Below, in pieces: positions 54,312-64,000 of a stretch of DNA of 64,000 nucleotides. The notes below the pieces were generated by a model. It was not told the DNA's origin and did no database searches. It was given only the letters and a program-made list of their open reading frames with translations. The DNA is taken from positions 4,955,586 through 5,019,585 of the forward strand of contig JARUPZ010000007.1 in the NCBI GenBank assembly GCA_031213475.1, given 5' to 3'. The translations under genes were made by a program, and so were the position numbers. Positions within the stretch are counted from its first letter, which is position 1. Every line of letters begins with the position of its first letter. Source of the stretch: Nereocystis luetkeana (taxonomy: Eukaryota > Sar > Phaeophyceae > Laminariales > Laminariaceae).

Positions 54312-54430
54312 TGCCGTTTTGTCTTTTCGATTAAGCGAAGCCTATTTCAAACTGATGCCCCGAACGAGTGTGCCGTTTTGTCTTTTCGATTAAGCGAAGC
54401 CTATTTCAAACTGATGCCCCGATCAAGTGT
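54312..54430. repeat. 59-bp tandem duplication
   Basis: tgccgttttgtcttttcgat and the following 39 bases occur twice in direct succession, identical except for the final few bases. Confidence 0.95.
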
Positions 54431-54469
54431 CTGTACGAATCACTTCTGACAATCGAGCCGTTTGGCGTG

Positions 54470-55115
54470 AATGATCGCTGCCGTGTATGAAGCCGTTTCT
54501 TCACCCAGCCTTCGAATTGAACAGGCCGTCTGTACAATTCCTCGTTTCGTTACAGATTACAGGAAATGTCTTCGACTTCCACTTGGTTCAAGGAGACTGC
54601 TCGTACATACCCTGGTATGCACGACTCATTGCATAGAAGCGAGGGAGGAAGACCTGCTGATCGCTATGTTTGGTGCGGGCGCACAATTCGAAGCAGGCAT
54701 ACAGGCGAAGGCGACGCAAGTCTGCCGCGATAGATTGGGTAGTCACGTTTTGTTCTTCAATACCTGGTACCATTGTTGTTTTCACGATTGCATGATGTTG
54801 CAGTCACTGCACTGTGGTGTACTGGTACCCCTCTCACGTGGGGTAGTATTTATGCACTGGTACGTGTTTTCTGAAAGTTGTTGATTTAATGTTAACTGCG
54901 ATGTTTGTGTTTTCAAGGCCTGGGTTCTGAGCTACGACCAGGGAAAGGTAAGGTTGATAGCCAAGGGCTTCATAACAGGGTGGTCAACATAAAATACGTT
55001 TCTGTTTTGTTGCTACCTGTGTGTAACGCGCCATGCTGGATTCAACCTCAGTCCAAAGGGCTTTTCCCTTCAAATTAAGCCCCCCCGACCCCGTCATATT
55101 GCAACGATACGTCCT
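54470..55115. other. no gene recognised
   Basis: A plus-strand frame at 54471-54884 shows no recognised domain. Confidence 0.35.
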
Positions 55116-55120
55116 CGTTA

Positions 55121-55336
55121 CTACGGGGGACCATTTTATAGGACGAAATATTTCTATCACGGGGGACCATAGTTAATAGGACCAAATATTGTTAGTGGAA
55201 TTGGTTAAATACATAGTTTTATATGTATACCATAGGTCCTATTAACTACCTGGTGTAGTCCCCCGTAATAGTAAGAATAGGGAAATCTATAGGTTTTCAT
55301 GTATACGGTAGGTCCTATTTACTATGGTCCCCCGTA
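55121..55336. mobile_element. nested GGGGGACCATAG-type MITEs
   Basis: Inner copy 55157-55270 (atcacgggggaccatagtta ... gtcccccgtaatag) sits inside an outer copy 55121-55336 (ctacgggggaccatt ... ctatggtcccccgta). The inner right end is interrupted: aactacctggtgtagtcccc where other copies have aactatggtcccc. Confidence 0.8.
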
Positions 55337-55349
55337 TTGGTAACATTTG

Positions 55350-56100
55350 TCTGTGTCGCCCGTGTGCAGGTGATTCTGCTATGCCCTAGCCATTTCCGAC
55401 GGCTTCCTTCCATGCAGCTCGACGTCCGACCCGGGTATGCTTTCAAGCGCGGAACGCTTTCAACCCTTAAACAAAGCGACTGAGACTCTTGATCGCGCGA
55501 GACCAGCTAGCAATGTAGCTCGACTGGTTGAGACGCCCCATGAGGGCGCCGAGCGGGCCCCTGTCAGCGGGAAGGAGATCGCAGACGAGTGCTCCGTCTC
55601 CGGGACACTGCCAGAACGTGACGCCGGCGGGGGCAGTACACAGCGGAAGAAAGCTTTCGTTCTGTCTCAAAACTGCGGAAAAGATGCATTGTCGTATACC
55701 GCATCGGCATGCCCGTTGCGAAATGCGATCGATCGCCCCGCAAGTTCGCTGCTCTCGAGGGTGCTTTGACCTTTTTGTTGTTTGTCTAGCTTTTCACGCT
55801 GGCCATCAAGGCTGTTCATTTTCCGTTCGGTGACCTTCCCGTCCTGTTGCCTCTCGTTCTGGCGCCAAGCGTCTCGGCTCGAATAGACGTACGCAGCTCT
55901 TGCCGTCAGCCTGATGCGTACGTGCTGTGCGGTTGCAACAGTGGATAAGGGGGAGATTAACATTTCGTTGGTGTAGCAGGGAGGGCAGGCACGGGGTACG
56001 TTGCATTTCTTCCTGCAGCCATCAACACTCGTTGGGTGGCGGACCGTGATGTGAAGGAACCTACGTGACTGCGGCATGAACGCGTACCAGCCGATTGTCC
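55350..56100. other. no gene recognised
   Basis: GC-balanced open frames on both strands at 55437-55769 without motifs. Confidence 0.35.
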
Positions 56101-56103
56101 TAT

Positions 56104-56515
56104 TTGAGAATTGCCGTTCCAATGAGAACGATAGTCGAAATTATTGTGTTATGTTTTTGTAAGACATGTGTTTCCCTCACAGTCAAAATTTGCGCTGTAT
56201 AATAAAGTCGTTTGTCACAGCTGTCAATCAAACCAATCAAAACAAAAACCAGCATTGGCAGTCTCGAGATATCGAAGATCCGAGAAAATAGGTTTTTATG
56301 GGCGAGGCGCCTCGCCCTTAAATACAGATTTTGTTGTATCATTTGTTTCTAGAACCTGTCAAGATTGTTTTTTATTTTGTGTAGTGGCGGATTCGATACC
56401 TATCATCAACATCTGTATATTACAGGTTGAATTTTGATCGTGAGGGAATTACAACTCTTCAAGAACAAAAAATAAGTATTTCGATTATCGTTCTCATCGG
56501 AACGGAAATTCTCAA
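56104..56515. mobile_element. 0.41 kb element with ~40-bp terminal inverted repeats
   Basis: ttgagaattgccgttccaat, gagaacgatagtcgaaat on the left; atttcgattatcgttctcat, cggaacggaaattctcaa on the right. No coding capacity. Superfamily not assigned; no clear target duplication. Confidence 0.7.
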
Positions 56516-56775
56516 TCAGGAAAATCGCCGGTTTTCTGGTGGACTCTTGTGATACCGGGACGCCTATCGCGTTATTTCAGGGCGAGTTAAGTACGTATGA
56601 CCGCTTCACCTTGGCTTTGCGTACGTTATATACATACGTGAACGGGGAGTCGTAATTCTCAATCAGGAAAATCGGCTGTGGCCCGGTGGACTCCGTGATA
56701 CAGAGACGCCCATCACGTCATTTCAGGCCGTGTAAATTATGTTTAGCCGTTTCACTCTGGCTAAAAAACGGCCAC
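56502..56775. repeat. two tandem ~147-bp units
   Basis: aattctcaatcaggaaaatc, ggtggactc, gatac and gacgcc then ttatttcagggcg / catttcaggccg recur with a step of about 147 bp (56507 and 56654). The second unit begins with the same caatcagg that ends the 0.41 kb element. Confidence 0.7.
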
Positions 56776-56779
56776 ACTC

Positions 56780-57310
56780 TTCGCGCAAAATTATGACGTG
56801 CAACGAAAAAGCGGTGTTCGACAACTCTATAATCTGCTACCCTCCTCCTTGGGGGTGGCCGCACCAAGCAAGCAGGAAAACTGGCGCGGGTACTTCATGT
56901 AAGCGGCGGTAGTAAATGCCTGTGCGGCTACGGGATGGCAAGACTGGATTTCGCCAGCACCACAAACATGTGCACAACCCCGCAGAGCGGTCCTGTGAGG
57001 CAAATTGACGCGGAAGCCGCCCTTTGTGCTTACAGTATACGGCGCCGAACTCATGAGCTTTTGCGACTCCTTCTCGGCCTTCGCGTCGATGGACCACTCT
57101 GGAGTAGAACCTGGTGGGCCCAAATCAAATAAATCGGGAAATAACAGCTGCGATCTTCAGTGCACACGACCGCAACCGTGCACAGCAGTACTTATTGGAT
57201 TAAAAAACGAAAAACGTCAGCCCCTGCCTTCACGACCTATGCGGGAAGCCGATGGACACTACTGCCGTGTACGGTATGGCGCTATGTGGTGTTTTTCGAT
57301 CGTGGCTTTC
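56780..57310. other. no gene recognised
   Basis: Open frames on both strands at 56827-57130 have no motif. Confidence 0.35.
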
Positions 57311-57317
57311 ACCTGTG

Positions 57318-57985
57318 TCGCACTGCCCACGAAACTAAAAAAAGCCCCGACAACCAAGACACTGGAATCACGTCTGCCGCCGTTTTTTATACGAGGACTT
57401 TTCGTTCTTCTGCTCTAGCTCCGGCCGTTTCCATCGAGCCAAAATTTGGCAGAGCAGATATGAGCTCCTTGGTGCACTCCTGTGAGTGTGCCAAAGCGAC
57501 AGCACTATTCGTGTCATCCTTCGGGGCGGACCTCGTCGCTGCAGTTTGAAAATGTGGTTCCAGGCGCTTGATTTTTCGGTTTCTTGTACTGTAGTCAACT
57601 TTTTTTTCCCCGCTGTAGAAGGACCAGGAGGAGAACCCAGAAGCTGTATACGAGTACGTTTCAGCACGTTCCTTCTCGTTCTACACCAGGAAAAAATGGT
57701 TGACTTCACAGAACGAGAAACCGAAAATTCAAACGCCTGGAACCACATTTTCAAACTTCAGCGACGAGGTCCGCCCCGAAGGAGAACACTAAAAGTGCTG
57801 TCGCTTTGGCACACTCACGGGAGTGCACCAAGGAGCTCATATCTGCCCTGCCAAATTTTGGCTCGATGGAAAGAACAGAAGAACGAAAAGTCCTCGTAAA
57901 AAAAACGGCGGCAGACGTGATCCCAGTGTCTTTGTTGTCGGGAGTTTTGGCAATATCAGTTTTTTTTCGTGGGCAGTGCAACACA
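57318..57985. repeat. foldback: ~285-bp inverted repeat arms with ~90-bp loop
   Basis: Left arm 57318-57605 and right arm about 57694-57985 are reverse complements with few changes, e.g. ccaaaatttggcagagcaga / tctgccctgccaaattttgg, gacgaggtccgcc / ggcggacctcgtc, aaaatgtggttccaggcg / cgcctggaaccacatttt. Open frames run through both arms but mirror each other, so none is accepted. Confidence 0.9.
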
Positions 57986-58168
57986 GGTGCTTTGCGCATC
58001 AGGAGAGTACTTCTCGAAGGTTATTTAGCCCGTCCCCTGTTCGGAACCTAGGGTTTCAATTTTGATGGTCCAAGCTTCGGCAAAATGTGCGGGACTTTGG
58101 CGGTGCTTGCGAGCAAATTCCTTGCAACGACCGTGGCTGCATCCTCTTTGCGAATTACCTGGTACACG

Positions 58169-58265
58169 TTAAAACTCTTGAGGACTGCAGTCTCATTTTG
58201 GGGACAAACCACTTAGAGTTTGAGTGGTTTGTCCCCGTAACGGGGCTGCAGTTCTAAAAGGGGCA
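58169..58265. mobile_element. TTAA-type (piggyBac-like) MITE
   Basis: TTAAaactcttgaggactgcag and ctgcagttctaaaaggggc as termini; tttggggacaaaccactta and tgagtggtttgtccccgta as inner inverted parts. Confidence 0.8.
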
Positions 58266-58489
58266 ACGCGGCTACGAAAAACCGCCCCCATGTGTAAAGA
58301 TGTTTTCACGCGTTTTCCCCCCACATGCTCAATCGCCCCTATGTGTAAAATGCTTTCATGCGTTTTTCCCTGCATGCTCTATGTCGACGTAATTAATCCA
58401 CGGTGCCTACAGAGGTGACTGCAAAAAGAAAACCCGACACCCCACTCTCCATTTTCGAGACCCAGACAGGGAGGGGGGAGCGGGGGGGC

Positions 58490-58760
58490 AATAATTTGTT
58501 GTTGGCCTTCAAGTCGTTTGAACATTGACCACACATCCCTTTCGAGACAGAACACCGTTCCTACTCCTGATAGAGACACGTCCAACAGTTGGGCGCTCAT
58601 TTCGTTATATCTATACCAGGTAATATTACATAAAAGTTTTTTGCCAATATCATCCCCTTTTTGTTTTCCGCCTGTGGCCACCATCTATGTCCTAGGATAG
58701 CGATCGTTTCTCGCGCTGCTGTCTATTAATAGTAAACTCCTCCGTGTCACGTTGGTCTAT
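58490..58760 (+). repeat. repeat H copy
   Basis: catccctttcgagacagaac, acagttgggcgctcat and cgcctgtggccaccatctat. Contains an extra taccaggtaat at 58613 relative to the copy at 35550. Confidence 0.75.
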
Positions 58761-58764
58761 CTCC

Positions 58765-59150
58765 CTCATCTCCTCTTCTAGCACATCCCATTCCTCCTTG
58801 TACATTTCACTGTAGCCTATGTGAGTTCTACTCTCCATTGCTTTGCCACACGGGCACACCTGTCTTCTACTTCCCCCTTCTCCCGGCTACTGGTACACCT
58901 CTTTTTTCTTTCTGGCAGGTCCAAGTCCCCTTCACGAAATCGCTGTTTTCGCGTTTTCGCGAAGTCCATTGGGCCGTGCAAATGCGTTTTCGTTCCTATC
59001 CCTCCCCTCAACCCCCCGTATATCAGGGGGGAGGGTATACTAAAACCAAATAAACCAAACGTTTTGGAAAAAAACGCTTTTCGGAAGATTCGTCCAGTAT
59101 TCCCCATCCCACAGTTGAGTTTTTCATGTTAGCCGTTTCCGGAGAGGGTG
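58765..59150. other. no gene recognised
   Basis: Short plus-strand frames without motifs. Confidence 0.35.
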
Positions 59151-59156
59151 GTGTCT

Positions 59157-59900
59157 TTTGGTCGTGCGCCCTTGGTACGCAGCATGATTTTCGCATTGAC
59201 GGGGGACGCTTGTGGTCTGCCAACTCACTTAAAACGCCTGGAAGTGCGCCGACCATGCAACGTGTAGACCCATTTTCGTAATGCCGTCGTCACGAAAGCT
59301 CGAGCTGATTCGACTGATACCCCAGGCGGCGCACAACCTAGAAAATTGACCAGTCAGAAAATTGCGGGCACGAAATCTCTTTTTCGGTGTCTGTTGGTCA
59401 TGCGCCCTTTTGGTGTGCGGCATGATTTTCGCGGTGACGGGGGACGCTCGTGGTCTGCCAAGTCATTTAAAGCGCTTGGAAGAGCGCCAACCATGCAACA
59501 TGTAGATCAATCATTCGTATCGCGGTCGTCACGAAAGCTCGATCTGATTCGACTGATACCCCAGGGGGTGCAACCTAAGAAATTGACCAATCACAAAACT
59601 GCGGGCACGAAATATCTTCTCTAAAAAATTGACCAATCAGAAGTTTGCAGGCACGATAATATCTTTCTCGGTCTTTTGGTCGCGCGCCCTTGGTGCGCAG
59701 CATGATTTTCGCGGTGACGGGGGACGCTCGTGGTCTGCCAACGCATTTATAGCGCCTGGAAGACCGCCAACCATGCAAAGTGTAGACCGATCTTTCGTAA
59801 CGCCGTCGTCACGAAAGCTCGAGCTGATTCGACTGATACCCCAGGCAGTGCAACCTTAAACATTGATCACTCAGAAAACTGCGGGCACGAAGTCTCTTTC
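59157..59900 (+). repeat. ~240-280-bp tandem repeat, three units
   Basis: Units start near 59157, 59394 and 59675 with ttggtcgtgcgcccttgg, each then gcatgattttcgcggtgacg, gggacgctcgtggtctgcca, cgccaaccatgcaa and tcacgaaagctcgagctgat. Between units there are variable numbers of an attgaccaatcagaaaactg gcgggcacgaa segment (six or more in total), so a shorter sub-repeat is embedded. Confidence 0.85.
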
Positions 59901-59939
59901 ATTGACCAATCAGAAAACGGCTGGCACGAAATAACTTTC

Positions 59940-61420
59940 TCTCGCTTCTTTTTCTCTGGTACCTTGTTAGAAAGGGGACCAAGACGAATCGAACGTTTCA
60001 CCTTCTTTAGTTTTTGCGCTGCGTGGTCCCGCAGGTGGGGATGGGCGTTCGCGTCGCGAGAGGACTGCCTCTTGCGGCTGGCGAACGAGGTGGGCGGCCA
60101 TGATTCAACGGACCGAGTGGAAAAGCGTATCAGCTTCATCCACTCTGCGGAACCCATGTTTTTCCTGGCGAGGCCAACAGAGAGTTTGGAGCGATTAGCG
60201 GCTTTGGCTGGAGCTCCGGCTTATCACTAGTGAAAGACTGGGTCTGAAGAACCGTTTTTTTTTTTTCATTACGCCATTCGTTCCGCTTTTTGCGCCTACG
60301 TGCAGTGAGCCTTTTGGGCTCAAGCTGAAACGCGGTGCTAAAAAGTATACCGGCAGCGATATAGAAACCAGGGAGGGCGTGTCTGACGTTCGGCCCAACA
60401 TGTATTTTAGAGTACATAGTGGAGGTACAATCGCGCATGTTACCCCTCTTGGGGACTTCAGAGCGGAAGACTGTCGATAGTTGACGACGATTTACAGCAA
60501 CGGCCACTGCGTGATTGGGGGCTGATGAAATGGTTGGTGTCTCCGAGTTACAATGGTTGAAAGGAGTCCGTACGGCACTGGCACAGCATGATCCTCCTAC
60601 CTGTATTTGCTGGCGCTCACTCCCGCTAATCCTAGATAGGTGATAACGCCAAAACTTTATCAACCATTGCTTTGGTCGCTATGTCGAGGTCCTAGAGGGG
60701 TTGAGCGCCTACCAGTGCTTCAAGTACACTTGTGAATACGTGTTATTCCTGAGACTACCTGGTACCTGGTGTACATTTGTCTTCGAGGCAGCTATTTACC
60801 GACGTCGTGGAGCTGGAGCCACCTTGACATCGCGGCAGCTTTATCACGCTGAGACGACGTCCAATGTTCGTCCCCCCCCCCTATCAGGAGCAGCCGTGTC
60901 GCGCATATATACAGAGAATATGTACCCGTGGTGGTATCTTAATGTGCCTACGCTGCCGTGCAGGTGCTCCCCGCAATATTGAAGTAGCAGGTTCAGACGC
61001 ACGTTGATGTACCCGTGTTCTGGAAAATAACCCGTCCCGCTGCACAAAGTTTCATCTCGACAATGATTGCACTATACATCCCGTGGTTTGTCCCGGTATT
61101 TTGTGTTTTACGAATAGCAGCGCTCTGTTGAAGTGGCGAAATGCTACACCTATACTACGGTAGATGATATTGCTGTAGCAAATATACCGTATTTAGGACT
61201 CGGGTTATTTATTGAGGAGACGTCGGGGGCGGTTATCGCATGCCCGCCTCTCAGACCGTCCTGATGAGGAGATTGAACTTGTTACCATGTACTGACCAAA
61301 AACACGCCTGAGCACCCGGGATGGTATCGGGACGTCTCGTTTCTCCAATTGACCTTCTCCAACTGACCGAAACTGGATGACCAGTCGAGCGGCTGGACAG
61401 ATACCTCCGGCCCCATCCCC
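59940..61420. other. no gene recognised
   Basis: Open frames at 59950-60230 and 60136-60663 without motif. Two TACCTGG words sit in tandem at 60760. Confidence 0.35.
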
Positions 61421-61424
61421 TCAG

Positions 61425-61555
61425 AGGCCTGGTGCAAGCAATGTGTACCTGTTCAGAGACAACCCGACGTGCTCTGTCCAGTAGGGATGCAAGGGTCTTT
61501 GATTACACGACTACGGCCATGCATGACACTTCAGTACCCCCCCCCCCTCTCTTGG
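61425..61555 (-). repeat. repeat G, truncated copy
   Basis: gacaacccgacgtgctctgt, agtagggatgcaagggtct and catgcatgacacttcagtac, then a C run. Same orientation as the copy at 22885. Confidence 0.65.
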
Positions 61556-61559
61556 TAGT

Positions 61560-62110
61560 TAAGGAGCAGGTAAATAGCGCAGGACAACCCACAACCCTTG
61601 AAAAACTTTCGTGCAGCTAAAATGTGCGCAAGACAGGTTCACGGTTCGTCGGGTAACGCCTCTGCTTCCTCTCGCATCCTTTCGCACACCACTCGCTGCC
61701 ATTTTGGGGCGGGCTACTTTTCACACGCGAACAACTGGAGACTTCGTGACTGGCACTTCGCCCTGTACCGTACCAATAATTAATGTGTGTGTACAGATTC
61801 AGGGCGGAATTTCGAAGTTACCGAAAGTGGTCAAAAAGGGGTATGTTTTCGGTCAAATGAGGGAATGCATAACATTTCTACCGTCAACCATACAGAACGA
61901 AATGTGAGTTTTGTTACCAACCATTCGACTTCACTGTTTGGTAGTCATGGACTCTACCGACGTACATACCAGGTGAGGGTTTTGTCCAGGTAGAACGCGA
62001 GGAGCACCGAAATAGGGGGTCACGCTCGAGTACCCCGTGCTGGACGTGCATAGCTGCGCGTGCAAAGCAGAGGCACACAGCACGACACTGCTCGCTGACA
62101 AATTGATAGG
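61560..62110. other. no gene recognised
   Basis: Nothing beyond short frames. Confidence 0.35.
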
Positions 62111-62114
62111 TCTA

Positions 62115-62115
62115 C

Positions 62116-62157
<42 letters not shown>
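62115..62157. repeat. (GTT)n microsatellite
   Basis: About 14 uninterrupted units. Confidence 0.97.
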
Positions 62158-62244
62158 GATTTCTACAGTAGTCTGCTGTTGCGGTCAACTCCCTTGCTCT
62201 CCCCTAGCACCTATTTATTAATCTAAAGGGGTACGTACCGTAGA

Positions 62245-62335
62245 ATTACATGGACGTCTCCCCCCCACGCCCTCGTCTCGAAAGATTCAAATGGCGAGGC
62301 AAGCAACAAATGAGTACCCCCCCCCCCCCCAACTT
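62245..62335 (-). repeat. repeat H fragment
   Basis: The reverse complement reads a G run, gtactcatttgttgcttgcc, then tttgaatctttcgagacgag, matching 1955-2020. Confidence 0.6.
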
Positions 62336-62339
62336 GTAG

Positions 62340-63180
62340 CCAAAAGGAAAATCATTGTGGACCCTCCTGCACCACGGTGCCGTTAGCTCCAATAACGTGC
62401 CGGAAAACAAAACAGAATGTATGTGTGTGCTCGGCATGGGTTACGGGCGTCTTGCCAGCGTCGGAGCTGAATTTCAGGAAGGCTGGGGCACGCGCGGGTA
62501 CCTGCCGCGGGCGTGTTTTCCCTATCCCCCTGTTTTGGCCGCGAAAGGGGGGGGGGTACCCCTCTTTGACCTTTTCCCTTGAAAGGTGAAGGTATACCTG
62601 GTACCTGGCGACGTATGCAAGTTCCCTACAATGTTGAACCTGGAAGATTGACGGGGGATTGCACATCAAGTCGGAATAGCCGCGCGTCACGAGAGGGAGC
62701 AAAGTTCACGGACACAGCACGAACAACCATAATTTAACCACCAGGGAAGCCTTCTTACACCAGGGAACATCGGCGCACAAACTATGGTATCCTTCTGTGT
62801 ACATACGCCGTGCTATTGCAACAATCTTCAGCTTATCGACGAAATAAACGGTGGACTTTTACGTACTGCTGCTACAGGATGTACGAGAAAATATTTACGT
62901 ACGTAAGGTGTCTTTATTATTACACGACGTCGTAGTGCCTCTTCATCCAAAAAGCTTGCGGTGATCGTACATACCAGGTACTGCTTTTTCAGCTCGTGCA
63001 AATGATACGCTACGAGAGGGCACGAGAAATTCTTTTTGGCGAGCCCGTCGGCAACAAACTCTCTCGAGCCTCTATGCTGCACTATTCATACAGCAGTCAT
63101 TATTATTATGTTTGCCTTCCGACTGCAGTAGTATAGCGTAGATGCCATTCCAATGTAAACCGAGTATCCTTCCGTAAATC
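62340..63180. other. no gene recognised
   Basis: Nothing beyond short frames and TACCAGG words. Confidence 0.35.
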
Positions 63181-63189
63181 AGGCTTTTG

Positions 63190-63230
63190 TGTTTACCGTA
63201 GGTCCTATTTACTATGGTCCCCTGTAATGC
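63190..63230. mobile_element. right end of a GGGGGACCATAG-type MITE
   Basis: ccgtaggtcctatttactat ggtcccctgtaat; left half absent. Followed directly by taccaggtacctggtatt. Confidence 0.6.
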
Positions 63231-63303
63231 ACTACCAGGTACCTGGTATTAAATACTGCACGTATGGGCACCTGCCCTTGGCAAGAGCGACGGGTTTAGA
63301 CTA

Positions 63304-63400
63304 TTAACCCTTTTAGAGACCGCAGTCCCGTTTGGGGACAAACTACTTGATATTTGACCGGGGTGTCCCCAAAACGGTACTGCGGTTCTAAAAGGGTTGA
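63304..63400. mobile_element. TTAA-type (piggyBac-like) MITE
   Basis: TTAA|CCCTTTTAGAGACCGCAG on the left, ctgcggttctaaaaggg|TTGA on the right; inner cccgtttggggacaaactac and ggtgtccccaaaacggtac. The best left terminus of the family. Confidence 0.85.
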
Positions 63401-63404
63401 ATAC

Positions 63405-64000
63405 AACACCTGTCCGCTACAACGACGTACATGAGGTACCTGCGAGCGATATATTATTACATCGTACTTTTCTGTTTGTTGTCTATACCAGCTGCGCAGG
63501 TACCTCATGATCTATGATATGATACGGGTAGACGGGTATATACGCACGCAGTCAGTCGTCTACCTGATACCAGGGTTTCTTTTTCCTTTGGTCCGTGGTA
63601 TCCTTTTGCCTCGCATTGAAGAACAAAGCGTATGAAGGGCCAAATATCCCAACATGAAAATTGAAACAGACAGCAGTTACTGCTGTACCGGTATGTGTTC
63701 CCAGGTACGCAACAACTTATTAGTCGTCGACATGAAGCCAACTAAAACTGATTGTTCTCGTCGACGGTCGTCGTCTCGTCGTCATTCGTCATTCATACAG
63801 CTCTTCAGATCTTTGAGAAGGGACCAGTCTTTGGCGGCGCAACATGACCAAACAGGTAGGCACGTTCTCGCGAATGTACGATGTTTCCACGGTTACTATT
63901 AATATTTGTTTCGAGAAGCGTGGGGATGGGCCGGGACCCCAACGAGAGGCGGGAGTTGACATCTCTGCTACAGCAGTAGCCGCAATTTAATTATAAGTAT
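63405..64000. other. no gene recognised
   Basis: Contains a run of cgtcgtc words near 63760-63790 and TATTAATA words. No gene. Confidence 0.35.

Noticed and set aside
57368..57999. Opposed open frames as two divergent genes
   Set aside because: They are reverse complements of each other through the foldback arms.
1..64000. CRISPR arrays, rRNA genes, prokaryotic operons or viral replication genes
   Set aside because: Looked for on both strands; no regular spacer arrays, rRNA-like stretches or such genes seen.

Overview
The window looks like nuclear DNA of an intron-rich, repeat-rich eukaryote. One protein gene is recognisable across 13 short exons (76-471 bp) separated by long introns with GT-AG or GC-AG borders and CAG|GT-type junctions. 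Almost everything else is non-coding DNA filled with small transposons, SINE-like elements, microsatellites and homopolymer runs. There are no bacterial operons, rRNA genes or CRISPR arrays. Gene structure and repeat style fit a multicellular stramenopile such as a brown alga, but this is an inference from style and no sequence comparison was run.

Left third (1-19.3 kb, minus strand): one large gene encodes a myotubularin-family phosphoinositide 3-phosphatase. The exons read 19263 down to 1605 and join in one open frame of 720 codons. In order they give a Ser/Gly-rich leader, a C2 domain (four exons, ending in a fifth), a PH-GRAM domain (three exons), an Ala/Gly-rich insert and the phosphatase domain through the catalytic HCSDGWDR signature. 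Both ends are missing: the start codon lies upstream of 19263 and the C-terminus lies off the left edge. The introns host several DNA transposons and MITEs.

Middle (19.3-50 kb): mostly repeats. The clearest is a 1.32-1.33 kb hAT-type non-autonomous transposon in two near-identical copies (23564-24884 and 31253-32585), each with perfect 8-bp target duplications. Each copy carries the same nested tRNA-headed SINE with its own 24-bp target duplication. Other families are a TTAA-flanked piggyBac-like MITE, a MITE with GGGGGACCATAG termini, a G-tract-bounded tandem array at 37.7-39.0 kb, and two or more longer dispersed repeats in direct or inverted copies.

Right third (50-64 kb): a P-loop NTPase/kinase-like exon on the plus strand (50653-50951), a 0.67 kb foldback, a ~240-bp tandem repeat, further MITE copies and long stretches where I recognise nothing.

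A short word, TACCAGGTA/TACCTGGTA, recurs many dozens of times. In several repeat families it is present in one copy and absent at the matching place in another, as if it were gained as a small insertion. I regard this as the most unusual signal in the window.
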